The notes under the pieces were generated by a model. It did no database searches. It was not told the origin of the DNA and saw only the letters and a list, made by a program, of their open reading frames with translations. A stretch of DNA of 64,000 nt from Plotosus lineatus (lineage: Eukaryota > Chordata > Actinopteri > Siluriformes > Plotosidae), in the NCBI GenBank assembly GCA_024760905.1, contig CM045732.1:53540996-53604995 (forward strand), read 5' to 3'. The stretch's first letter is position 1; every line of letters begins with the position of its first letter. The position numbers and the translations under genes are program-made. This document shows positions 1 to 10,939 of the stretch, in pieces.

Positions 1-167
1 AGGCTTCTCACACTTATTCTCAAGCTCTTATAATAGTTAAAAAAAATTCCACTCATGGAATGTTTTGTTGTTCTTGGGATTCCAGTCCCAATATACATGT
101 AGTCTCAAACAGATGCCCTGTGAACCGAGCTTTCTCAGACAAATAAATAATTACATTATGCCAGGTA

Positions 168-199
168 GATGGATGGATGGATGGATGGATGGATGGATG
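168..199. repeat. (GATG)n microsatellite
   Basis: Eight uninterrupted copies of a GATG/ATGG tetranucleotide. Fish SINEs often end in such ATGG-type tails, and a tRNA-headed SINE begins about 50 bp further on, but the two are not clearly one unit. Confidence 0.95.
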
Positions 200-245
200 C
201 CTCCGTGTTTGTATCCATTTAGAACACATTCTATGTTCCAGGTGG

Positions 246-475
246 GTGGCACGATGGCACAGTGGTTAGCATGTCCGCCTCACAGCAAGAAGGCCTGGGT
301 TCGATTAGGCCTGGGTGTTTCTCTGTGGAGTTTGCATGTTCTCCCCGTGCTTGCGTGGGTTTCCTCCAGGTACTCCGGTTTCCTCCCACAGTCCAAAAAC
401 ATGCACAGTAGGTTAACTGGCTGTTCCAAATTTCCCGTAGGTGTGAGTGAGTCCGTATGTGGCCTGGCGAACCAT
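246..475 (+). mobile_element. tRNA-headed SINE, family T (copy T1)
   Basis: The head reads like a tRNA gene: an A-box-like TGGCACAGTGGTTAGC and a B-box GGTTCGATT. It is followed by the body shared with the other T copies here (GTTTGCATGTTCTCCCCGTG, then the TTTCCTCC and CAAAAACATGC blocks). The copy is diverged and fades out after about 475. T relatives in this window are at 1415, 6400, 22795, 26543, 52310, 53090, 55150, 55487, 58452 and 58815. Confidence 0.75.
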
Positions 476-1414
476 ACGGTAGATCATTGTGATCACAGCT
501 ATGACAATCCCTGTATGAGCATCATTCAAGCTTCAGGGATCGACGTCTATTCCTCACGATTGGATGTAGATGTAGACAGAGAGATGTTCCAAGTGAATGT
601 GTTTATATTTGGTTATATCCCTACTGGATACACACTTTACTGCACTTGTTTCCAGTTGAGAATTACAATTTTATCAACCTCGTACACAGCCTGCTGTTAA
701 ACCTCTCAACTTTTTTCTCAGGTATGCACGCTCACAGACAACATTATTCAGCACTGCTTTCTCAGGCTGTCCATCCTTTCCGCTTCCAAACTGACAATGC
801 CTTTGTCTCTCACTATAGTGCTCTTTACTTCTCATCCATTTAAAAACCAATGGAGCATGGGCCAATCCGGAACGGTATTACATTCTATCAATCAGTTCTA
901 CCTTGGTTCGCATCTACTACAAGCCTTTAGCTCACTGCACTGCAACTGAGCACTGCATAGACCTCAAGCATGTCTTACACATCTGTCTGTTTTCATTATG
1001 GCAGCTGTAGAGAAAGTCAATATACTAATAATATGCCTTGTCAAACATGAGCATTTCGTAATGTTTGGAGCTTGGAAAGTCATCTATCACTCTTCTCTGG
1101 CTTTCAATATCTCCTCATACCTTAGGAGCATCTGCCCCTGTCTAATTTCTTAATCCATGCATATTAAATTAATTCTAACGCATCTCCAATGTTAAATGAA
1201 CAGGCCAGAAGAACGGGAGTATCGTTCATATTTTGTGGATATCAACACTGACACAGATGATGCTTATTGATACAGACACCGGTCGATACTGTTTCTGGTC
1301 CTCCATAATATGGTGCAAAAAAAATTGAAGAGATGACTAAAAGGATACAACAAAATTATTTCCCTAATAATAATAGCCAGCGTTGCCCTGACTTCACAAG
1401 TTGGAACAGTCACA
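476..1414. other. AT-rich DNA without recognised features
   Basis: No gene, RNA or recognisable repeat found. Short open frames here have no family signature. Confidence 0.5.
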
Positions 1415-1600
1415 TTTTGCATGCATGTTGTCCTCGTGATTGTGTGGGTTTCTTCCAGTTCTTCCAGTTTCTTTCCATTGTCCAAAAACATGCTACAGTA
1501 ATTGGCTGTTCCAAATTGTGTGAGTGTCAGTGTGAATGGTTGAGTGCTTGGCCCTGGGATGGTCTAGCATGTTGTTCAGGGTGTATGTGACTCTAGTAGA
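1415..1600 (+). mobile_element. Degenerate SINE fragment, family T (T2)
   Basis: Only the body survives: the diverged GTGGGTTTC, CCAAAAACATG and TGGCTGTTCCAAATTG blocks, followed by a remnant of the shared 3' module (GGATGGTCTAGCATG...). The tRNA head is missing, so this is an old truncated copy. Confidence 0.55.
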
Positions 1601-1959
1601 ATCAAGGTGTTCTGCAAATTAATGGTGTTTTTGTTAACATTTAATCTGACAATCTAGACTTGGTGTGCAAGGAACTTAACCTTTTGAGAAGCTTTTGTAT
1701 GCACATTGCTTTCACTTGAGCAAAAGTATTCATGGTTTATCCTATGAGGAAGTGAGGTAATTTTAAAAAGCAAAAGAGGTGTAATATGTGTGAAATTCTG
1801 AATATGTGCTAGCTGTACAAACATGCTTTATCTAAAATTTAACAAGCTGAGGCTAAAAAAAAAAAAATAAACACCCAAATTTAGATATGTGTGCTGAGTC
1901 ACTAATGTATGGCAAACAAATAGTTCATGCTGAGAGAAACTGACAAGAGCAGAGAAGAA

Positions 1960-2160
1960 AAAGAGTGATGCTAAGAGCAAGCCAGCTGACTTCCTTCTCC
2001 CCTCCTCGCCGCTCTAATTGCACTGTAATTAAAATTTCATTTACAAGTGATACAGCAACCCTGCTGCATGTTGTATAAGCTGGCATGAAGCTAGCACACA
2101 TTGGAGGAATGGAAATGAGCTGGAAGTTCTAACTCCACTAACATTCTTTATTTATTTAAC
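1960..2160. promoter_or_regulatory. Repeat-free block, candidate conserved noncoding element
   Basis: A high-complexity stretch with clustered homeodomain-like cores (TAATTGCA, GTAATTAAAA) and no repeat signature, between microsatellites and SINEs. It lies in the gene's transcribed region, downstream of the exon at 4765-4931. Function is inferred only from its unusual texture. Confidence 0.2.
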
Positions 2161-2215
2161 TGGATAACAGCTATGAATTATTCCTAAAATTAATAAATAA
2201 ATAAATAAAAATACA

Positions 2216-2218
<3 letters not shown>

Positions 2219-2261
<43 letters not shown>
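2219..2261. repeat. (AC)n microsatellite
   Basis: About 21 AC repeats following an (AAAT)n run. It abuts the tail side of the minus-strand SINE S1. Confidence 0.95.
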
Positions 2262-2277
2262 AAGAGAACACATTTTC

Positions 2278-3003
2278 TGAACTGTTCAGTTCATTTTCTG
2301 TAACCCCTTAATCCTAATTAGGGTCGCGGGGAGGCTGGCGCCCATCCCAGCCAACTCCGGGCAAGGGCAGAGTACACCCTGGACAGCTCGCCAGGCCATC
2401 GCAGGGCGGAAACAAGCCGACAGCTTTGCAACTACCTCTTGTCGAAAGTCAGCAATGTTTCTTTTACAGCCTCACACCATAGACCAGGGATCTCCAATCT
2501 TATCCACAAAGGGCCGGTGTGGGTGCAGGCTTTCACTTGGCTGTCGCCACACCTTCCACCTGTTTCAGTCACTGGTCATCAAAAGAAAAAAGAAAAAAAA
2601 CTAGATCCCACATCCATGTTTCAACTCTGGAATAGGTCCACCTTGGTGAGATCTCCTTGCTTTAAGTCTTAAAGCATGGTGATCTCACCAAGATGGCTCC
2701 ACTTCAGAATTGAAACAGTAATGTCCAATCTAGTTTTATTTTCATTTCTTTTGATGATCAGTGATTGAAACAGGTGGAAGGTGTGGCGACTGTTTGGTTG
2801 AAGTGAAAGGCTGCACCCACACCGGCCCTTTGTGGATAAGATTGGTAACCCCTGCCATAGACACTGAGAGACATGGCTGGCCTTTGAGAACCCAGTCAGC
2901 TGCACTGGGGGGACAGTGATAACCTTGTGGAGAGTGGGACTCGAACCCCCAACCTTTGGATCAGCAAACCAGCGCCCTATACCACTAGGCCACCACTGCC
3001 CTT
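2278..3003 (-). mobile_element. tRNA-headed SINE, family S (S1), split by a hAT insertion
   Basis: Read on the minus strand: a head with B-box GGGTTCGAGTCCCAC, a middle block (GGCCATGTCTCTCAGTG on better copies) and a 3' module ending CCCTAATTAGGATTAA. The copy is cut in two by the fold-back element at 2485-2854. Removing that element and one copy of its 8-bp duplication restores a contiguous SINE. Other S copies here: 17766, 27452, 30643, 31508, 41110, 45336, 45733, 50116, 51399, 51811, 52718 and 54199. Confidence 0.85.
2485..2854. mobile_element. hAT-type fold-back MITE nested in SINE S1
   Basis: A 370-bp element bounded by CAGGGATCTCCAATCTTATC and its imperfect inverted complement ending GGTAACCCCTG. 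It is flanked by a perfect 8-bp direct duplication CCATAGAC (2477-2484 and 2855-2862). The two halves are inverted copies of each other along nearly the whole length, with the centre near the GGTGAGATC/GATCTCACC pair at about 2646-2695. An 8-bp duplication plus CAGGG-type termini is the hAT superfamily signature. There is no coding capacity, so it would depend on a transposase supplied in trans. Confidence 0.85.
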
Positions 3004-3119
3004 TGATTGAATCAGGATCATAATATTTAGGCAATTTATTTTTCAAAAACCTTTATAAGAGCTTTAAACCAACAGCTTTAACAGGTAACATCTGAAGAAC
3101 TACTTAGGGAATTTTAATA

Positions 3120-3896
3120 CAGTGGTACCTCACCTTACGAAAGTCTCATCAAATGAAAAATTCAGGTTACGAAAAGCATTTTCCTTAAATTTTTGTCTCA
3201 GCATACGAAACGTTATGAAAGTGCCATCTTAAAAATTTAAAGCCATTCAAACATTCAAACAATGCATGAACTGCTCTCCCATCAATGACGTTCAAACATG
3301 CGGCCTTGCTGGCCTCCCATTGGCTAACAACTGAGCTCTCGTTCATGTCGCCTTTACTCAAGCGCCATCTTGGACAGGTCCACCTGACGCCATCTTGGAC
3401 AGGGATCCCATTACCTAGGAGGAATGATGCATCTACCTCCCATTGCCTATTATAGAGCTGAATCCACCATGACGCTTTTTGTGTAAAGGACAGAGTTATG
3501 GTTGTTTTATGCTTTATTTCTTTACTCAGGCTTTTAACCTTCCATAAAAATTTGTAAGATTATAACTCTGCTAAGAAGACATGGTCAACAAGCGCACACG
3601 CACACACACACACACACATACACACACACACACACACACTCAGTGAGAAGAAGAAACAGGCTCGAGTGATATCACAAAGGAATATGGCCAAACCCGTCTA
3701 CCATCGGTACAATATTGAAGCAGAAGGAAGTCTTCAAAGGTATGTTTTTATAATTTTTAAAGGGTTTAGGGGGTAGTATTGGGAGCCTTGGAACAAATCA
3801 CGCGTTTTACATGTAAAATGCGGTTCAACTTACAAAAAATGCAGGTTACGAAAAAAGCTCTGGAACGGATTAATTTCATAAGGTGAGGTACCACTG
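3120..3896 (+). mobile_element. pogo/Tigger-like nonautonomous element B1
   Basis: Terminal inverted repeats CAGTGGTACCTCACCTTA and its complement ending GAGGTACCACTG, flanked by TA (3118-3119 and 3897-3898), the target of the Tc1/mariner superfamily. The interior has repeated CATTCAAAC motifs, a 'CCCATTGGCTA' block, a (CA)n microsatellite at about 3597-3640, and a GGAATATGGCCAAACCCG block shared with B2. Total 777 bp, no intact transposase. Confidence 0.8.
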
Positions 3897-3898
3897 TA

Positions 3899-4764
3899 TA
3901 TTGATTTAGGCATTTCAAATCTGCGTAAGGTCTGCATAAGGTCTTTGTGAATTGCCTTTTTCTAATTATCACATTGTTGTTTTCCTGAAAAATCAATTGG
4001 AAAGGAAATCAGGATTTAAGCTAATACTTTAAATGTATTTATTTATTTATTGATTTAAGTATGGTTCTCCCTTGAATGGACTGTCCCCTAATAATTAGTT
4101 ATCATTAGTATAGGCCTGTGCCTGTCTTCATACTGGACCAAATTAGGGCTGTTACAGTTACTGATAATATAACCATTATGTCTGAAGTTCTTTGTTTCCT
4201 CAGGTTGCACTTGATGACTGATTGGGATTCTGAAGGTAATAACTAAGTGCAGTGCCAAGAAAAACACCAGAAATTCTTGGCAAAAAGCAAATATTTGTAA
4301 TGTAATGAAAGCGTGCACCCATCATCCTTTTCCATTTCTCCCCACTTCTCCTCTGAACATGTGAATAAAAGGGAAAAAACAAGTCTATTTTCCCACCCAA
4401 GCTTCTCTTCTAGTGGCAAAGCAAGGCCTCCCAGCTTATCCGTTTGTTTGAGGTTATGTCCAAAGAAAACACGGATGTGCTTATGGACCAGGCTGCACAA
4501 ATTAACCCTGTCCCATTCTGAGGTCTTCTCTCTCTCGGTTTTCTTCATGGCTGAGATGTATTTTTGCAGGTGGCAAAATGCACACTGCTGCACCTCTACC
4601 ATCTCCTTCCACCCAGGGCAAAGCCAGTTAATCACACTGCCCATGCTCTCACAGTTTGGCTTCTAGGGAGTTCAAAATCCATTTTGAATGCTTGAGATAT
4701 ATTCCATCTGTCACAGCCACACATGCATAACCAAGTGATTGTCAATAGTCTTCTCTGCTCTTAC
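3899..4764. other. Intronic DNA without recognised features
   Basis: Lies downstream of the exon at 4765-4931. Overlapping open frames of 117 and 133 codons occur on opposite strands around 4243-4666, but neither has splice-site support or a recognisable family, so neither is called. Confidence 0.5.
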
Positions 4765-4931
4765 CTGATTAAGAAGGAGGTGGTGGCTGAGGTAGGCTGA
4801 CTAGAGGATAGTGTTACTGCTGGACCAAACTGGACTGGATTTTTCGGTTTGGATGGGTTAATAGATACAGAAGTAGTGGCTGTGTCTGAGAGTGGAGCAG
4901 GATTATCCGGTTCAGTCACAGGACCATGTGT
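4765..4931 (-). CDS. kif26a: kif26a-like exon (downstream of the 23388-23864 exon)
   Basis: A 167-bp internal exon, about 55 codons, on the minus strand. Upstream is a pyrimidine-rich acceptor ending TTCTTTCCAG (next to 4932), and downstream the donor is GTAAGAGC (starting at 4764). It opens in phase 0, exactly matching the phase-0 end of the exon at 23388-23864, and closes in phase 2. The translation is Ser/Thr/Pro-rich, begins THGPVTEPD and ends SATTSFLI plus a split codon (AG). In KIF26 proteins a low-complexity linker of this kind leads into the conserved 'AAQKL' segment before the motor domain; that next exon is not in the window. The assignment rests on position, phase and this ending. 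The sequence itself is too low in complexity for strong homology, so it could be an exon of an unrelated gene. Confidence 0.7.
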
Positions 4932-5758
4932 CTGGAAAGAACATGATAGAAATTGAGTCAAGGCTGCCAGAAATATCAATACTCCACATATACACTCATA
5001 TACAGACAATGTTTATATGTAGTATTTTATATATTATCTCTACAATCTTTGGAATAGGAAATTGAAAACAAACTCCAAGTGCAGATATATTACAATGCAA
5101 CAAAAAATATATATAAAGGGAATAATGAAGCCCAGAAAAAGAGTAAGCATATCTTGGGGGGGAAAGCGAATTGAGTGGATCACTTAATTTGCTGGAAAGA
5201 TAGACCAATAGTATGAGATAGAAATGTGCTCTCCTTGAGCAGACAAAAATATGACATGCTGATGCCGCTTCTCATCACTGAAGAGGCTCTGGGTACATGT
5301 GCTGAATATCAGCAAGACAAGCTAGAGAGTACAAGCAGCCAAAGATCTGCCTGCAATACCTGTGGATCTTGAAAAGGAGACATATGAGACAAGCTGTGTG
5401 CCAGTAAGGCCCTCTCTGATCCTCCAAATTCATTTTCTCTAGTATTTCAAATTGTGAGTCAGATCACTGCTTCTCAAGGTAATCATGGGAATATGGAGTA
5501 AATCCTTCTGTTATTTACTTGAAAATTAATATTATATATGTTCTGCCTATAGCTGAATGAGTTTCCTATGGGTACTTCAGTTTCCTCCCAGTGTCCAAAA
5601 TCATGCAGATTAGGTCAACCGACTACTGTAGATTACCCGTGAAGGGTCTGGTTTTATACCTCATTTTCCAGATTTTCTTATTAGCACACAGTCAGTGCAC
5701 TCGTGCATGTAAGGTCTTATCCCCCTACATTGACCCATATAGTCATGCATTTTAAATA

Positions 5759-6188
5759 CAGGGATCCCTCACTTTCCATGGATAATTGGGACCAAGATCC
5801 TCCTGCGACCACCGAATTCCGCAAAGTAGGATCAACACCCAACCCCACCCATCCCCAACTGACATATATGTATATGTGAATATAATATCAATAAATACAT
5901 ATTCAATGCTATAAATGCTTATAATAATAATTACACATTCAAAAATAATGCATAAGATGTAAATAAAATATATAAATACATACATACAGATGCGCACCTC
6001 ACAGAAAATGCAAGTAGTTTTGATGGGAGGTTTTGGGTTGTTTTTTTTTGTTTGGGATTTTTTTTTTTTTTATGCATAATTGGCCTTGTTTTGCAGCTTT
6101 TTTTAATTCGATGAATATTTCAAAAAATTAAAAAACACGATGCACCGAAGCCGCATGAACTGAAGCACGAAGTAGCGAGGGATCCCTG
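5759..6188 (+). mobile_element. MER2-like (pogo/Tigger) nonautonomous element A1
   Basis: Termini CAGGGATCCCTCACTTTCCA and the inverted GCGAGGGATCCCTG, flanked by TA (5757-5758 and 6189-6190). The left end resembles vertebrate MER2/Tigger ends. The interior is AT-rich with an ATATATGTATATG stretch and T-runs. It is 430 bp with no transposase. A1 is the reference orientation for family A: A3 and A4 match it, A2 and A5 are reversed. Confidence 0.85.
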
Positions 6189-6399
6189 TACATCCTTTTG
6201 TACGATCCTACAAAGAAATACAGGCTTTTTTATAGCGCAGTGCTTTACTGAATATAAACTAACTTGAACTGATTTCACAAGAACAATCTGGCTAGCTGTG
6301 TGATGTTCTCACAGCTGCTCATTTTGAAATGTCTGTTGTCGAACGTGGCCTTAACAGAAAGGCTACAGTGGCCACGCCGAACCATCATTCAGTCATTTA

Positions 6400-6737
6400 C
6401 CTACTACCTGATCCTACAAAGCATGTGGGGAAGATTGGTCCTCTCAGGCAAATCTGGGCAAAGGCAGGCTACACCCTGAACAGCTCACCAGCTCATTACA
6501 GGGCCAACACACAAAAATTCATGTTTATAGTCACACCTTGAGGGCAACATGGAACAGCCAAATACAGTAGCCCAATATGCATGTCTTTGGACTGTGGGAG
6601 GAAACTGTAATACCCAGAGAGAAGGAGCACAAGTACAGAAAGAACATGCAGTCTCCACAAAATAAATGGCCACACCGAGCCCAGGATGTTTTTAACAGTG
6701 AGTCAGACATGCTAACCATTACACCACTGTGCCAACA
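6400..6737 (-). mobile_element. Diverged SINE, family T (T4)
   Basis: On the minus strand the head is recognisable (GGCACAGTGGTGTAATGGTTAGC), followed by the body (GACTGTGGGAGGAAAC on the plus strand) and then the shared 3' module (CTGGGCAAAGGCAGGCTACA on the plus strand). Strongly diverged, so old. Confidence 0.65.
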
Positions 6738-7926
6738 TAAACCATCTTTCAGGTTATTTTTATTGTGTAGAGAACTGAATATTACAGGTAAAGAAGCTTT
6801 AAACATCATCATTATAATCGGTAAGGTCCTGTCCAGGGTAAAGTATACAGTTTGTCTTATTTTATTAATAGAATACACCAAACTTTGTGATGTCTAAAGG
6901 TTAAAATCTAGCCTAAATCATGCAGGAAACTGACTCGCCTGCCCCAAAAACCTAACCTTCCTTCAGTAAATGTGAAATAGCTTTATTTAGCCAGGCTCTT
7001 TCTTTGTCTGCTAACTGAGTTACTATCTAAGTAGAATAAGGTTGTGATCGATATCAACTGCCAAAAGTGTGTTTTGTATATAAACTGTTGGGCCATTTCC
7101 CAGACTCTGCCAAGACTTAATCACTTTGAACAGCTGACATCTTTTAACTTAAACAAGACTTGCCATTTTAAGAAGATGTGTTTTATCAGTGCATTCCAGT
7201 CACTTTCTCCATGTTTACCCTGGATTAACAGTCTGGCAACTATAATAACATAATTTACAATCGTTCTATAAAAACATATGGCCTCCAGTGCATGCAGAGT
7301 GCCAGTATATCCTGACAGGGTGACTATTTATATAGATATGGTGACATATGAGCTCCAGAATACTCCGTGCTCAGGCACGAAAAAAGACGGTATAGCAATA
7401 AACTTCAACTCACACTTAACACTGGATAACACTTGGAATGCTTATCTTCCGAGTGCAGGAGGCAAATCCAGACAAACATTTGCTTTTTTTTTTTTTTTTT
7501 TTCTTTAAATTAGGTAGGTTTGTGTGTGAAAACCAGAAAAGTTGGATACTACAAAAAGCATCTTGTGTTTAATGCGTAGAATAACCATCTGTCAATAAAG
7601 TCATGTATCCAGCTTGCAAGAGAAAATATTGGGAATATTCTCATGTTTAAATGTTAGAGGAAAATGCGAACAACACAATAATACACCCACAACATGACAA
7701 ACATGACAAGTAGGGAGATCAGAGGATACAGCATTCTAGTTTAACATCACTGTGAAATATAAACAGCTTCACACATGTGCATTTTTGACTATTTGTGCAA
7801 TACATAACACTCTTAACACAGATGAGGTAAGAGCAAAGCCAGGCCCCTATCAGAAGGATGAATGTTTTATGGGGCCATACAGACCCAAGAATAAATGTGC
7901 ACACTTGCAGCTAGCATATATGCGCG

Positions 7927-7928
<2 letters not shown>
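6738..7928. other. Intronic DNA without recognised features
   Basis: No exon or repeat family recognised. A poly-T run occupies about 7484-7502. Confidence 0.5.
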
Positions 7929-7972
<44 letters not shown>

Positions 7973-7975
7973 CAC
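7929..7975. repeat. (CA)n microsatellite
   Basis: About 22 CA units with one CG interruption near the right end. Confidence 0.95.
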
Positions 7976-8849
7976 TGTCAGACTGTTGTCAAAGAACCCC
8001 AAGATTTGACATGCATGGGGTTTGAGCCCTTATGTCAACCTCATGAGTGGTGGACAAAGAGGACTACGCATGCCATAGCCTGTGGTCAGATCATTAGGTT
8101 ATGTCTGCATATGGTGCTCATATCATCTCAGGGACCTAAAAAAAGACAACGAATAATAATAGGCCCATCTGAGGAGCCAAATCAACCATGCATACATTTC
8201 CTGTCCAGGTTCCCTTTGCTTTCACTCCCTATCAGCCTTTCTCTTTCTTCTCATGTCAACTAGTTTGAAGTTTATGTCTTGCTGCAGATACTCCCTAATG
8301 AGTCCTGATCCTGAGCTCCCAATCAGCAAGTGGGTTACTCCAGCACATGTACAGTATAATCCACATTGTAAATCCGAGCCAGCTCTGCTCTAATAATTAC
8401 ATTTTACTGAAGAGTAAACAGGGAGGTTGAAAGGAAAATAAGGACACTGTTCAAGGTGAGAATGGAAGTCTCTACTGTTTTGAGTCAATTATTGAAATAC
8501 GCTGTGGAGCGGAAAACCAGTACATGGTCAAAATATGAAATCACTTTCATGATATTTTTTCACTTGCTGTACGAATGACTTGAGATTCGGCGTTCAAAAT
8601 GAAACACATGATACACCATGCAATGGATGAGTCCGTAGCTGACCTTATAGAGCTCAGCACAATATTAACCAAACAAGCTTCCAGGCAGTTTGTCTAAAGC
8701 CTTATAACTCCTGTTTGCAATGGATGAGTGCACTGGTTTACAGATCGTGAGATTGAAACTTACAGTTTTAGATCGATCTATTGCTCTCTCTTCTGACAAA
8801 CCATTTTATGTTAGTGGCTACAAATTTTCCAAAAAGAATTATTGTAACC
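7976..8849. other. Intronic DNA without recognised features
   Basis: No recognisable gene or repeat. The phrase CAATGGATGAGT occurs twice (about 8621 and 8719) but does not extend. Confidence 0.5.
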
Positions 8850-8853
8850 ATAT
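8850..8853. repeat. 4-bp target duplication, left (ATAT)
   Basis: ATAT directly abuts the TGTAAC terminus of the left LTR and matches ATAT at 17446-17449 next to the right LTR. The simplest target site is 4 bp; extending to 5 bp breaks the match. Confidence 0.8.
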
Positions 8854-8948
8854 TGTAACACCAGCTTGATATAGCTGTGCTAGGTTTTATACTAGGTTCT
8901 AGAGGAGTAAAATGAATTGTGGAGATTTGAATTTGAACAGCCGGCAGA

Positions 8949-8954
8949 TTTATT
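8949..8954 (-). promoter_or_regulatory. Candidate poly(A) signal in 3' LTR
   Basis: AATAAA on the minus strand, 95 bp before the outer end of the LTR. The same hexamer is at 16451-16456 in the 5' LTR. Position near the LTR end fits an R/U5 poly(A) signal; the cleavage site is not visible. Confidence 0.4.
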
Positions 8955-9567
8955 ACAATTAACAATACTACAAGAAACAGTGCAAACAATGTTGTAGAAC
9001 TTTCTTTACAAATTAAAAATAAAATAAAATAAGCTTAAGTCTCTAAGGTTTGATTCGTGTGAACCCGGGAGTCTTTTCCAGGATTGTGATCCGTTTGGGA
9101 TAAAGGTGTTTTTATCTGTTCTTATCTGGGATCCTGTGATTTGAAGTAGTTGGGTCTGTAGATCTACTCTCGCATCCAGAGAACAGTTGGCCACACTGCT
9201 TCTGGATCCACCAAGAGTTCTCACTGGATTTGGCTCGCCATCCGTGTCCGAAACCAGCTTCAAGATCAAATCCAGATCCACTAAAAAAACCAGTCTGCAC
9301 ATGCAGTACAGACACAATGAATAAAATATTTAACAACAATAATTCCTAAATAAAATGACAAAAGTGCATGAAAGGCACTGAATGGAATGTAATACAAAAC
9401 AACACAGCTTATCTGCACTACTTTAGTGCATTAGCAAAAGTGCTTTCAACAAAACATTTAGAAAAATAAAATGTAAGGTTCATTTTGTGCACAGTACAAT
9501 CTTTGTTATGTACTCCGACTGGTCTTAGCCTTTTAAAGACAAAAATAGTGCACACAGCTTTAAAAGT

Positions 9568-9619
9568 CACCACGTGTAAAGTTAGCATAGGTTCACCACG
9601 TGTAAAGTTAGCATAGGTT
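9568..9619. repeat. 26-bp tandem duplication unique to the 3' LTR
   Basis: Two perfect copies of a 26-bp unit beginning CACCACGTGTAAAG. The 5' LTR has one. The unit contains the palindrome CACGTG (E-box). Confidence 0.95.
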
Positions 9620-9975
9620 CTTAAACTAGCTTCATATTGCAATGACTCACCGGAGCTTCCAAGAAAACAAACTCTCTCCACCCGGTTCGATTGAGAGAGA
9701 ACAAAACACATACAAGGCTCTGAAAAGCACATAACTTAGTTAAACTTGTTAAAAGTTCACTTAATCACATTTTTGATCGTTGACTCACTCGTGTCGCTTT
9801 TCGAGGGCTCTGTATGCGTCCTGCTCCTTACGCTCTCCTACACGCTCTGCTGGTCGCATGCAGCACGTGCCTATGATGCTTTCAAGGGGACTAGGAAACT
9901 AGTGCTTTCAGGGAGTGTTGGAAACTAGGGTTTTTTTCCAATAAATTTAGGAACCCTGTGTTTACATGTGTTACA

Positions 9976-9987
9976 CCCTCCCCCCTT
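9976..9987 (-). other. Polypurine tract
   Basis: On the element strand AAGGGGGGAGGG directly abuts the first base of the 3' LTR, the expected primer for plus-strand DNA synthesis. Confidence 0.9.
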
Positions 9988-10025
9988 GAATAAGCATGAG
10001 TCCCGTCATGTACTTAAATGTTTGT

Positions 10026-10837
10026 TTAAACATCATAGATCTGATGGTTTTCATAGCTACTAAATGACTCTAGGGCTTGGTTAAAGTTATCCAAGAACCG
10101 TTGTGCAAAAGATATCAGCGGTTGACCCAATTGAGGGTAATGAAACCGCCCTGGGGCTCGCTTTAATCTTTCAGATTTTCTCACATTGGGAGTTTCATTT
10201 GTTGTTTCAATTGTCTGTTCTGTTTGTTGGTCAATCACATCACCATTTTGCTCTGTGTCCACAATATTAACGTCTGGTCCTCCTTGTATTTGGTTTTCAT
10301 CATCTCCTCCTTCCATGACATCTGAATGTGATTCCTCTTTGAGTAGTTCGGCCTCATTCTGATTTTCCTGTTCATTGTCCATCTCATCTGTGTCTGTCTC
10401 AACTGAAACTGTTGGGTGCAAGGAGGTATCCTTATTGAGTGAGAGTGGTTCATTTGAAATATCCGAGTTTGTTGTCTGGTTTCGTACATTTGATTGGTCT
10501 TGATTATTGTCATAAATATTAATGAATGTCTCTGTTTCGATTGAAGGTTGTCCTGGCATGGGTTCATACTCCTCCTCTGATTCTGACAGATCTGTGTCCT
10601 GTGGTTCGAAGGACTTTGTCGAGTTTTTGCGTCTACGTGGAGGTTTTGATCTTGTCTCAACTTCATCCTCAATGTCTGAGAGGTCACCACACGCAAGTAA
10701 AGGTCTCGGTGAAGAGTTCTACTTGGACCATCACCTCTCTCTGGTCGAACCACATACACAGGAACATTTTCCATTTTCTTGACAACACGGTACACCATGC
10801 GTTCCCATTTGTCGGCAAGTTTATGTTTATTGCGCAA
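10026..10837 (-). pseudogene. Pol C-terminal tail (GPY/F-like module plus acidic region), frame-broken
   Basis: Two overlapping frames. The one from 10837 carries the basic post-integrase module: a KLADKWE motif, a VYVVRPE motif and then the RTLHRDL motif typical of Ty3/gypsy integrase C-termini. It runs out of frame near 10700. The frame at 10559-10026 (177 codons) continues as a strongly acidic, Asn/Gln/Glu/Asp-rich tail ending in a KSERLKRAPGRFHYP motif, a sequence type common at the end of fish gypsy Pol. A frame change separates them, so this is the disrupted end of one polyprotein, not two genes. Confidence 0.8.
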
Positions 10838-10939
10838 ACGGACATTTTTGACTAAAACTCTATCTCCTGCTTCAAGAGTGGATTCTCTGACTTTCTTATC
10901 AAATCTGCTCTTATTGCGCTCTGCAACTTTTTGGAGTTT

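Larger units (their letters stand above)
8854..9975 (-). repeat. 3' LTR (1122 bp)
   Basis: Bounded by the perfect 6-bp inverted ends TGTAAC and GTTACA. Compared with the other LTR it has two substitutions (near 9671 and 9951), a 26-bp tandem duplication, and small length changes (TC, three A, one T). The 32-bp total length difference is fully explained by these indels. Confidence 0.95.

Noticed and set aside
65..700. 211-codon plus-strand open frame
   Set aside because: It runs through the GATG microsatellite and the T1 SINE; the peptide is a translation of repeat DNA.
4243..4666. Overlapping open frames of 133 (minus) and 117 (plus) codons
   Set aside because: No motif, no splice support and no codon pattern favouring either strand; most likely chance open frames.
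9006..9339. Open frames inside the LTR (103 and 75 codons), repeated at 16508-16814
   Set aside because: They lie in noncoding LTR sequence and change frame between the two LTR copies.
10522..10855. Plus-strand open frames of 86 and 109 codons
   Set aside because: Antisense shadows of the acidic Pol tail.
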